Shown here piece by piece: positions 1 through 7,978 of a stretch of 64,000 bases of DNA. Each line of letters opens with the position of its first letter. The first letter of the stretch is position 1. Made by a program: the position numbers and the translations under genes. Under the pieces are notes generated by a model. That model saw only the letters and a list, made by a program, of their open reading frames with translations. It made no database searches and had not been told where the DNA came from. Origin of the DNA: Planctomycetota bacterium (GTDB lineage Bacteria > Planctomycetota > Planctomycetia > Gemmatales > Gemmataceae); the NCBI GenBank assembly GCA_016873225.1, contig VGXS01000001.1:1-64000 (forward strand). The letters run 5' to 3'.

Positions 1-141
1 TAGACATAAGCTATGCGATCAATTTTGAAGTGACAACAACTATCAGGGCCATCCCCTGCTGATGCGGCCACCGACAGAACCCTTCCCCCTTTTCATCGTC
101 CTCCTAGCATCATGAATGAACATGAAAGTCTCGCAGGTACC

Positions 142-1143
142 ATGGCCATGCAAGCCGCGCACATCACCGCCACGGGCGGACCCGATTCCATCAAGGTTGG
201 AACGCTTCCCGACCCCGTCGCCGGCCCTGGCGAGGTGCTTGTGCGCGTCACCGCCTCGGCGCTCAATCCGATCGACCTGTACATCCGCGCCGGTACGGTG
301 CCGATGGCCCTTCCCAACCCATTCATCCCCGGTTGCGACTTCGCCGGCACCGTGGAAGCGGCCGGGCCGGGCGTCACCGACATCAAGCCGGGCGACCGGG
401 TCTGGGGATCCAACCAGGGTCTCCTGGGCAGGCAGGGAACCCTCGCCGAGAAAATCGCCGTCAAGCGCGAGTGGGCCTATCCTTCCCCGCCCGGGGTGAC
501 GGACGAGGCCCTGGCCGCCACGGCCCTGGTGGGCATCACGGCGCATTTGGCCCTGTTCCGCAACGCCGGACTCAAGGCGGGCGAATTCATCTACATTCCC
601 GGTGGAACCGGGGGAGTCGGATCGATGCTCGTGGCGATGGCCATCGCGGCAGGCGCGAAAGTGCTTTGCTCGGTGGGCAATGATGAGAAAGCCCGCCTGG
701 CCCAGTCGTGGGGGGCTGAGACCGTGGTCCACCGCCGCGACGACATTCCGGCTCGAATATCCGCCTTCACGGGGGGCAAGGGGCTTGATGCCTGGATCGA
801 AACCCAGCGGGAACCCGATTTCATGACGATGGTGCCCGCGATGGCTCCCCGGGGACGGATGGTTCTCATCGCGGGTCGCGCGGCGCAGCCGGTTTTTCCG
901 GTGGGACCGTTCTATGTGAAGGGACTCACGCTGACAGGCTTCGCGATGTTCAATGCCACGGCCCAGGAACAGGCCGCCTGCGCCTCCGACATCTCGCGCT
1001 GGCTCGCCGAGGGGAAAATCAGGACACCCATCGCCGGGCGTTTTCCGCTGTCCCAAGCCGCCGAGGCGCACCGGTTCCTCGAGGCCAGCACCCTGGGAAT
1101 GGCCGGCCAGGTAGTCGGCAAGGTCGTGGTGAACATCGGCTGA
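142..1143 (+). CDS. NADPH:quinone oxidoreductase-like zinc-independent MDR protein
   Basis: A 333-residue medium-chain dehydrogenase/reductase. The N-terminal GroES-like domain carries the family pattern GEVLVRVTASALNPID, and a Rossmann nucleotide loop GGTGGVGS sits near residue 154. The catalytic-zinc ligands and the structural-zinc cysteine cluster of alcohol dehydrogenases are absent, which points to the quinone oxidoreductase branch: a cytosolic NADPH-dependent reductase of quinones or enones. I chose the ATG at 142 because the family normally begins a few residues before the first strand (here QAAHITATGGPDSIK); an in-frame ATG at 112 would add ten unconserved residues, and the one at 148 is also possible. 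The gene stands alone, convergent with the DUF429 gene 45 bases downstream. The exact substrate cannot be read from the sequence. Confidence 0.85.
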   Translation: MAMQAAHITATGGPDSIKVGTLPDPVAGPGEVLVRVTASALNPIDLYIRAGTVPMALPNPFIPGCDFAGTVEAAGPGVTDIKPGDRVWGSNQGLLGRQGTLAEKIAVKREWAYPSPPGVTDEALAATALVGITAHLALFRNAGLKAGEFIYIPGGTGGVGSMLVAMAIAAGAKVLCSVGNDEKARLAQSWGAETVVHRRDDIPARISAFTGGKGLDAWIETQREPDFMTMVPAMAPRGRMVLIAGRAAQPVFPVGPFYVKGLTLTGFAMFNATAQEQAACASDISRWLAEGKIRTPIAGRFPLSQAAEAHRFLEASTLGMAGQVVGKVVVNIG

Positions 1144-1188
1144 AAACTTGCCGGCCGGACTTCAATGGCGAGCGGTGGGCCGCGACCG

Positions 1189-1923
1189 TCACTCCATGTC
1201 CGCCAGCGTCCAGATCAGTCCCTCGGCGCGCTTTCCGCCCGCCAGGCGCGCCGGATCTCCCAGCGCCATGGCGCGCCGGCCAGCACCTCCCGCCAAAGCC
1301 CATGCTGGCAAGGCGGCCACCACCGCCTGCAAGTCGTCATGCCCCAATCCGGCCGGAACTGAAAGCCCGGCGGCCTGTTCGAGCCGTTCGCGCCAGGTCT
1401 CCACGCCGCCAACTCGCGCCGCGGCCTTGCCTGGCAACGGGGCCAGCCCCAAGGCCCGCCAAGTGGCCGTGGGAAAGGTCTCCAGCACGCCATAGGCATG
1501 GCCCGCCGGGCCATCACCCGCGAGCCACACCCCCGGCAAGGCCAAAAGCGCGTCAAAGACTTCGATGCAGAAACGCGTCCACCTCAACTGCGTCCGGGGC
1601 AGCGCGGTTTCCGCGACGCCGGTCTTCCCCTGGGCGCGCGCCAGCTTTTCACACCAGCGCCCCGCGCCCGGCCGGGTTGATGCCGGATCCCTCCAGGCAT
1701 GCGGTCCGTCGAGCGCGACCCATCCCACCCCGAACTTCCGGCAATGGGCGTCGATCAACCCCGCGAGAACGCGCGGATCAGGATCACCCTTCGGAAAGAC
1801 GAGGGCCGGACTGACGGCCCGCGCCCGGATGCCGGCTACCGGCTCCAAGCGGGCGGTGCCGATGTCGGCCCAACGCCGGCAGGCGAGGTCGATTCCGAGC
1901 ACCGGCGTCACATTCCTTACCAT
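1189..1923 (-). CDS. DUF429-family predicted nuclease-like protein
   Basis: About 244 residues. It opens with the RNase H-like strand VLGIDLA, followed by VALDGPHAWRD, ETFPTATWRALG and a C-terminal GHDDLQAVVAALPAWALA, the order of conserved blocks in DUF429 proteins (predicted RNase H-fold nucleases with acidic residues in these strands). No member-specific reaction can be assigned. Start choice is uncertain: in-frame ATGs lie at 1974, 1935 and 1923, none with a good ribosome binding site, and 1923 fits the usual short lead into the first strand. It is divergent from the E2-like gene starting at 2052, so a shared promoter region of about 130 bases is likely. Confidence 0.6.
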   Translation of the reverse strand: MVRNVTPVLGIDLACRRWADIGTARLEPVAGIRARAVSPALVFPKGDPDPRVLAGLIDAHCRKFGVGWVALDGPHAWRDPASTRPGAGRWCEKLARAQGKTGVAETALPRTQLRWTRFCIEVFDALLALPGVWLAGDGPAGHAYGVLETFPTATWRALGLAPLPGKAAARVGGVETWRERLEQAAGLSVPAGLGHDDLQAVVAALPAWALAGGAGRRAMALGDPARLAGGKRAEGLIWTLADME

Positions 1924-2051
1924 CGGGGCCCCCATGCGGACATCTTGGCCCTGTTTCGCTGGCCTTATCGTCATTGTTTCGCCGATGGTGCCAGCGTATC
2001 GTGAAGCTCGGGGAAAGGATTGTGTCGCCGTCCGCGCCAGGAAGGTGTGCC

Positions 2052-2816
2052 ATGTCGAAGCCTCGTGGGCGATCCGTCGCCATTTCCCCTTACCGCCAAC
2101 TGGTATGCGACCTGATGCATTTCAGCGGGCAGGTTCCCGCGGTGTGCGCCGAACGCCGGATGAACCTTTCGGAGTTGGTCCAGGCCCGCGCCAAGGCCGA
2201 TGTTCGTCCCTCGTACACCACCATCTTCGCCAAGGCCTACGGCATCCTCAGCCGCGACTATCCCGAGTTGAGGCGGTCGTACCTCAAGCTGCCCTGGCCC
2301 AGGTTCTACGAACACCCGCACAGCATCGTCGCCCTCAATGTCGAGCGCCGGCTTCCCGAGGAGGATGTGGTGCTTTTCTGCCTCGTCAGGGCCCCGGAAA
2401 ACCGTTCCTTCCAGGAAATCGAGGCGATCGTCAGGCACCACCGCGACGCCCCCATCTCCGAACTGCGGTCACACCAGCGCGCCGTGGGAGTCAGCCGGAT
2501 CCCCTGGCCGATCAGGCCGCTTTTCTGGTACTTGTCGCTCAACCTGTTCGGCCGCAGGCGCTGCCACAACTTCGGCACCTTCAGCCTGTCGTCCATCGGG
2601 TCGCAGGGCGCGGGCCTGCTGAACCTCAAACCGATCCTGACCTCGGCCATCCACTACGGGATACTCGAGAAGGACAACTCGCTGGCCGTGCGCCTCACCT
2701 GGGACCACCGCGTGTTCGACGGCGCCACCGCCGCGCGCGCCCTCACCGACCTCGAGCGAATCCTCACCGTTGAGATGGTCCGCGAGGTGGCCGAACCGAT
2801 CCGTCTGGCGGCATGA
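2052..2816 (+). CDS. Free-standing 2-oxoacid dehydrogenase E2 acyltransferase catalytic domain
   Basis: A 254-residue protein matching only the catalytic trimerisation domain of dihydrolipoamide acyltransferases (chloramphenicol acetyltransferase fold). The active-site block DHRVFDGATAARAL near the C-terminus carries the HxxxDG catalytic signature, and the preceding stretch FGTFSLSSIGSQGAG resembles the family's substrate channel. There is no lipoyl domain and no E1/E3-binding domain, and full E2 proteins exceed 400 residues. No E1 or E3 gene is nearby, so it is unlikely to be an ordinary dehydrogenase core and may acylate another substrate. The start at 2052 is preceded by AGGAAGG at suitable spacing; the frame is open upstream to 1974 but that extension looks non-coding. 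Confidence 0.8.
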   Translation: MSKPRGRSVAISPYRQLVCDLMHFSGQVPAVCAERRMNLSELVQARAKADVRPSYTTIFAKAYGILSRDYPELRRSYLKLPWPRFYEHPHSIVALNVERRLPEEDVVLFCLVRAPENRSFQEIEAIVRHHRDAPISELRSHQRAVGVSRIPWPIRPLFWYLSLNLFGRRRCHNFGTFSLSSIGSQGAGLLNLKPILTSAIHYGILEKDNSLAVRLTWDHRVFDGATAARALTDLERILTVEMVREVAEPIRLAA

Positions 2817-2972
2817 CCGTGCCGACCCGCGCGACCGGAACGCGGCCAACTGAAAAATTCGGTTTTTCCTCAAGTCCAAGCCCTGGCCGGCCGACCGCCC
2901 CCGTTTCCGCGGTGTAGGGTTTTCCGTGCGGCGGGCCATCCCGTCTCCGCCGCCCCCACATTCACGGTTGAG

Positions 2973-4106
2973 ATGGCGATGCAAGGCCTTGTCTGGATGG
3001 TCTCGCTTTGGGTCGATGGCATCGGCCTGGGGCAGGCTCCCCCCTGGATGCTCGGCTGGCACCAGGTCGAGAGGATGAACCGTCGCCTCCATGGCACGCT
3101 GGTGGCGCACACCCGGCGAGGGTTGCGTGACAACCGCGTCTGGTCGCCCGCCCTGGGCAAGAAGCGCGACATGCTCGTCTACCTGCCCCCGGGGTACACC
3201 CGGGGCAGGCACTACCCGCTGGCGCTGTTCCTCCATGGCGCCGCGCAGGACGAGCAGTTCTTCATGCAGGCCCTTGTCGAGCCGTTCGATCGGGAGATCG
3301 CCGCCGGCCGCATGCCACCCGTCATCGTGGCGGCTCCCGATGGCAGCATCCACGGGCACGCCACGCTCCACGACCTCGCCAGCTTCTGGGCCGACTCGCG
3401 CGCCGGCAATTTTGAAACTTACCTGATGCGCGACATCTGGAATTTCATGCACGCCAACTACTCCATCCGCCCCGAACGCGAGGCCCACGCCGTGATGGGA
3501 GTCAGCATGGGCGGCTCGGCCGCCGTGCGCATCGGCATCGAATACCGCGAGAGCATCGGCATGGCTGTCGGCATCATGCCGCTTGTGAACCTCCGCTATG
3601 TCGACGGCCGGGGCAAGTACCGCGCCCACTTCAATCCGCTCAACGAGGGGGTGAGGGAAAAGCCAAGGCTGCTCGAACCCCTCGGCACCCGCAAGATGTT
3701 CACCCTCCGGTTCCGCGACCTCTTCCAGCCGATGTTCGGCCGCGGCGACGAGGTCATCCCCGGCATGGCGCGCATCAACCCGCTGGAGGTGCTCGAGCGC
3801 TCGGGCATGAAGAAGGGCGAACTCGACCTCTACCTGGCCTATGGCGGCCGCGACGAGTTCAATGTCGCCGCCCAGGTGCAGAGCTTCGCCCACCGCGCCG
3901 CTCAACTCGACATCCCCGTCACCGTGGTGTGCGACCCCGCCGGCAGGCACGACCGCATCACCGGCATGCGCCTGTTTCCCGGCATTGCCGCCTGGGCCTC
4001 CGAGCGGGTCCGCAAGCTGGCGCCCGAAAGGGCCCCCGTTCCCCTGGTCGGCATGGGAGAGGAACAACCCGCCGCTCCCGTGCCGGGCGGGGCGGAAGAC
4101 GACTGA
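2973..4106 (+). CDS. Alpha/beta-hydrolase esterase, FrmB/esterase-D-like
   Basis: A 377-residue esterase. The oxyanion-side strand reads LALFLHGAAQDEQFF, the nucleophile elbow is VMGVSMGGSAA (GxSxG, near residue 173), and a late GGRDEF and DPAGRHDRIT can supply the acid and histidine of the triad. This is the arrangement of the putative esterase family that includes S-formylglutathione hydrolase and antigen-85-like acyltransferases. The first 20 residues are moderately hydrophobic but not a clean signal peptide, so location is uncertain. Start codons at 2973 and 2979 are nearly equivalent and lack a strong ribosome binding site. It precedes polX by 60 bases on the same strand. Substrate unknown. 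Confidence 0.8.
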   Translation: MAMQGLVWMVSLWVDGIGLGQAPPWMLGWHQVERMNRRLHGTLVAHTRRGLRDNRVWSPALGKKRDMLVYLPPGYTRGRHYPLALFLHGAAQDEQFFMQALVEPFDREIAAGRMPPVIVAAPDGSIHGHATLHDLASFWADSRAGNFETYLMRDIWNFMHANYSIRPEREAHAVMGVSMGGSAAVRIGIEYRESIGMAVGIMPLVNLRYVDGRGKYRAHFNPLNEGVREKPRLLEPLGTRKMFTLRFRDLFQPMFGRGDEVIPGMARINPLEVLERSGMKKGELDLYLAYGGRDEFNVAAQVQSFAHRAAQLDIPVTVVCDPAGRHDRITGMRLFPGIAAWASERVRKLAPERAPVPLVGMGEEQPAAPVPGGAEDD

Positions 4107-4166
4107 TGCGCTAGGATGCGTTCATGGCCCGCCGCTTGGGAGCGGGTCCCTTCCGGGCATGAAGCC

Positions 4167-5921
4167 ATGGACAACGCATCGCTGGCCGCGGCCTTCGAGG
4201 AAATCGCCACCCTCAAGGAACTCCAGGGGGAAGACGGCTTTCGCAGCCAGGCGTTCCGCAACACGGCCAGGCGGATCGAAACCCTGCCGCAATCCGCCGC
4301 CGAACTCTTCCGCGCCGGCACCATCAAGGATGCCGTCTCCAGCCTCGGCAAGACCCAGCTTGAGGTGATCGGGCAACTTGTCGCCGGCGAAAGCTGCTCC
4401 ATCCTCGACGACCTCCGCGCCCGCACCCCGCCCGGCCACCTGGAAATGCTCCGCATCCCCGGCGTCGGCCCCAAGAAGGTGAGGGCGCTCCACCTCGAGC
4501 TTGGCATCACCACGCTCCCCGAACTGGCCGCGGCGTGCGAGTCGGGGAAGGTCGCCGCCATCAAGGGTTTCGGTGCGAAAACCAGCGAGAAAATCCTGCA
4601 GGGCATCGCCTTTGTCACCAGCTCGGGCAGGCGCGTCCGACTCGATCAGGCCATCGGCCTGGCCGGCGCCCTGCTCGATCGGTTGCGCGCGGTCGAGGGC
4701 GTCTCGCGCGCGGAAATCGCGGGCAGCCTCCGGCGCCGGCGGGAAACCGTCAAGGACATCGACATCGTCGCCACCGCCGATGACCCCGCCGCCCTGATCG
4801 CCGCCTTCGTCTCGGTCCCGGGAGTGAAATCCGTGATCGGGCAGGGCGACACCAAGGCCAGCATCGTGCTCGAGGCCGAGTCCTCCGGCGGCAGGCTTTC
4901 CATGGGCGGGAAAGTCGGCTTGAACGCCGACCTGCGCGTGGTGGCTCCCGGCCAGTTCCCCTTCGCCCTGAACTACTTCACCGGCAGCAAGGAGCACAAT
5001 GTGCTGCTGCGCCAAAGGGCCATCGACCGCGGCTGGCGGCTCAACGAGTACGAACTGGCCGGGTGCGACGCCGCCATTTCCCACGAAGCCGACATCTACG
5101 CGGCGCTCGGCATGGCCTATGTCGAGCCCGAACTGCGGGAGGGCACCGGCGAGGATGCCGCCGCCTCGGCCGGAAGCCTGCCGGCCCTCGTGCGGGTCGC
5201 CGACATCCGCGGCGTGTTCCACAACCACACCACCGCCTCCGACGGCGCCGACACGCTCGAGGCGATGGCACGGGCCGCCAAGGCGCTGGGACTTGAGTAC
5301 CTGGGCATTGGCGACCATTCCCAATCGCTCACCGTCGCCAACGGCCTCACGCCCGACCGCGTGCGCGCCCAGTGGCAGGAAATTGACGCCCTGAACACCC
5401 GGCTCTCGGGCATCACCGTCCTCAAGGGCACCGAATGCGACATCCTGCCCGACGGCTCGCTCGACTTCGACGACGCGCTCCTGGCCGGGTTTGACTATGT
5501 CGTGGCGAGCGTCCACACTCATTTTGGACAAACCCGCGAGGAAATGACGGCCCGCATCTGCAGGGCGCTGGCCCATCCCGCGGTCACCATGCTGGGGCAC
5601 GCCACCGGCAGGCTGCTGCTCAGGCGGGAGGCTTACGCGGTCGACCTTGAGGCGGTGATCCAGGCCGCGGCGCGCCACGGGAAAATGATCGAGATCAACG
5701 CGAACCCGATGCGGCTGGACCTCGATTGGGTTCATTGTCGCCGGGCCCGCGAGCTGGGTGTGCCGCTGGTCATCAATCCCGACGCGCATTCCACCGATGA
5801 ACTGGCCTATTTCAGCCACGGGGTAGATGTGGCCCGCCGCGCCTGGCTTTCGGCGCCTGAGGTTTACAACACCCGGCCGCTCCAATCTGTGCTGGCCGAC
5901 CTGAAAGCGCGAAGGGCGTAG
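4167..5921 (+). CDS. polX: DNA polymerase/3'-5' exonuclease PolX (Pol X + PHP domains)
   Basis: A 584-residue bacterial PolX, the usual size for the family. The N-terminal helix-hairpin-helix region contains IPGVGPKKVRALH. The nucleotidyltransferase palm has GSLRRRRETVKDIDIV (near residues 187-202), holding the metal-binding aspartates. The C-terminal PHP domain starts with VFHNHTTASDG near residue 350 and continues with GIGDHSQS, KGTECDI, SVHTHFG, GHATGR and NPDAHSTDEL, the histidine/acidic metal cluster of the 3'-5' exonuclease. The protein fills gaps and processes ends in base-excision repair. The ATG at 4167 gives the conserved beginning MDNASLAAAFEEIATLKELQ; the frame is open to 4116 but that part is not conserved. 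The stop codon abuts the 142-bp repeat array. Confidence 0.95.
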   Translation: MDNASLAAAFEEIATLKELQGEDGFRSQAFRNTARRIETLPQSAAELFRAGTIKDAVSSLGKTQLEVIGQLVAGESCSILDDLRARTPPGHLEMLRIPGVGPKKVRALHLELGITTLPELAAACESGKVAAIKGFGAKTSEKILQGIAFVTSSGRRVRLDQAIGLAGALLDRLRAVEGVSRAEIAGSLRRRRETVKDIDIVATADDPAALIAAFVSVPGVKSVIGQGDTKASIVLEAESSGGRLSMGGKVGLNADLRVVAPGQFPFALNYFTGSKEHNVLLRQRAIDRGWRLNEYELAGCDAAISHEADIYAALGMAYVEPELREGTGEDAAASAGSLPALVRVADIRGVFHNHTTASDGADTLEAMARAAKALGLEYLGIGDHSQSLTVANGLTPDRVRAQWQEIDALNTRLSGITVLKGTECDILPDGSLDFDDALLAGFDYVVASVHTHFGQTREEMTARICRALAHPAVTMLGHATGRLLLRREAYAVDLEAVIQAAARHGKMIEINANPMRLDLDWVHCRRARELGVPLVINPDAHSTDELAYFSHGVDVARRAWLSAPEVYNTRPLQSVLADLKARRA

Positions 5922-6540
5922 GAGCCGAGCGCCGTCAGGCGCCGGGTCTTCGCCCGTCAGGCGCAGGATGATTCAGTCCAAAAACGAAAACCCGCCAGCT
6001 TGCGCTGGCGGCTCGATGTTTTCCTTGAATTTCGCTTCCCGGCGTTACGATCTGGGCACTTGGAGCCGAGCGCCGTCAGGCGCCGGGTCATGGCCCGTCA
6101 GGCGCCGGGTCATTCCAGTCAAAAAACGAAAACCCGCCAGCTTGCGCTGGCGGCTCGATGTTTTCCTTGAATTTCGCTTCCCGGCGCAACGATCCAAGCA
6201 CTTGGAGCCGAGCGCCATCAGGCGCCGGGTCATGGCCCGTCAGGCGCCGGGTCATTCCAGTCAAAAAACGAAAACCCGCCAGCTTGCGCTGGCGGCTCGA
6301 TGTTTTCCTTGAATTTCGCTTGCCGGCGCAACGATCCAAGCACTTGGAGCCGAGCGCCGTCAGGCGCCGGGTCATGGCCCGTCAGGCGCCGGGTCATTCC
6401 AGTCAAAAAACGAAAACCCGCCAGCTTGCGCTGGCGGCTCGATGTTTTCCTTGAATTTCGCTTCCCGGCGTGACGATCCAAGCACTTGGAGCCGAGCGCC
6501 GTCAGGCGCCGGGTCTTCGCCCGTCAGGCACCGGGTGCGC
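5921..6540. repeat. Tandem array of a 142-bp unit (four copies plus a partial fifth)
   Basis: Units begin with GGAGCCGAGCGCC at 5921, 6062, 6204, 6346 and 6488: spacing 141, then 142 three times, and the fifth copy stops after about 53 bases. Copies 2-4 differ at only a few positions; the first and last share variants (CTTCGCCCGTCAGG) absent from the middle ones. Each unit holds an 8-bp perfect hairpin, CCGCCAGC-TTGC-GCTGGCGG, and an internal duplication of about 22 bases built on CGTCAGGCGCCGGGTCAT. The array fills the gap exactly between the polX stop and the stop of the convergent EF-hand gene. Because 142 is not a multiple of three, long open frames run through it on both strands, but they have no ribosome binding site or recognisable protein and I do not call them genes. 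The hairpins could act as bidirectional terminators. Confidence 0.95.
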
Positions 6541-6541
6541 C

Positions 6542-7816
6542 TCACTTCTCCCCGCCGCGTTCCTTCTTCATTTCCATGCGATCAGGCTTGGAAGGCTTTT
6601 CAGGCTTGGAAGGCCGGTCGGAGGATCCGGAGTCGGATTTGCTGCCGAACGATCCCCGGTCGGGACGGCCGAAGCTTCCCCGGTCGGAGGACCCGGAATC
6701 GGACTTTCCAAAGCCTCCCCGGTCGGGTCTGCCAAAGCCACCCTTGCCGGTCCGATCCCAGCCCGAGCCACCGCGTGAGCCGGATGAATCACCACCCGTG
6801 GAACCCGAGGCTGAGGCCGATGCGGTGGCCGTGGAGCCCATTTCCTTCCTGCGCGCGGCGATCTTGGTGGGAAGAAGCCCTTCATCCACGGTGATGAAAC
6901 CGTCGCCATTAAGGTCGAACGAGCGGAACTCGGAGAGTTCCCGACCGCCCTTGCGCCATTCATAAAGGCCAACCTGGGCATCCTTGTCCATGTCGAGCTT
7001 GGTGAACCAGTCCGGGAGATCCTTGGGAAGGGATCCAATGCGGTAAACCGCCACCTTCTTGGCCTCGGGAACCACCGGGACATAGTAGCCCGGCTGCCCC
7101 CAGGGATTGGAATTCGGGTCGCCGGGATTGCCGCCCGGCCCCCCCGGGCCACCATTGGCAAACCTGACGCGAATGTACTGGGTATATTCGGAGAGGCTCA
7201 CCAATCCGTTCTTGTCGCTGTCGACTTCCAGGAATGATTCGCGAAGCCTGCTGGAGGCTTGTGCCTCGGTTTGATCAAGCTGGCCGTCCTTGTTGGTGTC
7301 GTATTGCTCGAACCTTTGCTTGGCGAAGGCATCCGGGTCCATGCCGCCCGGGCCGGTGGGCCCGCCGCCGGGTTGGGCCCCGGGGTCGTTTCCAGGGGGA
7401 GATGGCCCACCGGGAGGGCCGCCGCCAAAGCGCATCATGCCGCCTCCCTGGGACATTCGCTCATTTATGCGCTCCTTGATATACTCGGAAAACTGGTCGC
7501 GGTTGACCTGGCCGGAGGTGATGCCCCTCTTGCTGGCCCATTCGGCGAGTTTCTTGCTGGCCTCGGGGTCCATGCGGGAGGTGTATTCGCTAATTGTGAT
7601 GGTTGGCTTGCCGTTGGAGGCGCGGTCGAAGGCCATGCCGGCGAACTGGCTGGGGTCGAACCCGCCGCCACCCGGACCGCCGAATCCGCCACCCCGGCCA
7701 AAACCGCCCCGGTCGCCGCCGAATCCGCCCCGGTCACCGCCCGGTTGGGGGAACTGCGCCAACGCCATTCCCGAGATCAGGGCCGCCAAGACCGCCACAC
7801 CCATCTGGCCGCGCAT
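6542..7816 (-). CDS. Secreted EF-hand calcium-binding protein with Gly/Ser/Asp-rich tail
   Basis: 424 residues. The N-terminus MRGQMGVAVLAALISGMALAQF is a Sec signal peptide. A glycine-rich linker follows, then four EF-hand loops in two pairs: DTNKDGQLD (near residue 171), DSDKNGLVSL (198), DMDKDAQVG (271) and DLNGDGFIT (299). The last 100 or so residues are low complexity, with repeats such as RPDRGGFGKSDSGSSD and a final basic PSKPEKPSKPD segment. Such proteins are frequent in planctomycetes and are presumed periplasmic or surface calcium-binding proteins; the function is unknown. The start at 7816 has GGGAGG seven bases upstream; an in-frame start at 7840 lacks one. Convergent with polX across the repeat array and divergent from the PQQ-like gene at 7979. 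Confidence 0.85.
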   Translation of the reverse strand: MRGQMGVAVLAALISGMALAQFPQPGGDRGGFGGDRGGFGRGGGFGGPGGGGFDPSQFAGMAFDRASNGKPTITISEYTSRMDPEASKKLAEWASKRGITSGQVNRDQFSEYIKERINERMSQGGGMMRFGGGPPGGPSPPGNDPGAQPGGGPTGPGGMDPDAFAKQRFEQYDTNKDGQLDQTEAQASSRLRESFLEVDSDKNGLVSLSEYTQYIRVRFANGGPGGPGGNPGDPNSNPWGQPGYYVPVVPEAKKVAVYRIGSLPKDLPDWFTKLDMDKDAQVGLYEWRKGGRELSEFRSFDLNGDGFITVDEGLLPTKIAARRKEMGSTATASASASGSTGGDSSGSRGGSGWDRTGKGGFGRPDRGGFGKSDSGSSDRGSFGRPDRGSFGSKSDSGSSDRPSKPEKPSKPDRMEMKKERGGEK

Positions 7817-7978
7817 GGAATTTCCTCCCTGATTCACCATCCTTATTTATTGCCTCCAAATCATGAGAAAATGAGGAGTCTTTGAAAAAACATTCACGAT
7901 TCAATCGTCATCCGGCCATTCCGCCACTACCCGCGACCGCTCCAACCGCCACAATGATCGGCAAAGATGGAGACTTGC

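Noticed and set aside
2469-4067. Long minus-strand frame of 532 codons opposite the esterase
   Set aside because: Antisense shadow of the esterase and E2-like genes; composition typical of the complementary frame in GC-rich DNA, no start signal.
4122-5885. Long minus-strand frame opposite polX
   Set aside because: Antisense shadow of a strongly supported gene; no conserved motif.
5968-6481. Overlapping open frames on both strands inside the repeat array
   Set aside because: They exist because a 142-bp repeat is stop-poor in several frames; the translation repeats out of phase, no ribosome binding site precedes them and no family is recognised.
5921-6540. Possible CRISPR array
   Set aside because: Units are contiguous and near-identical over their entire length; there are no unique spacers and no cas genes.
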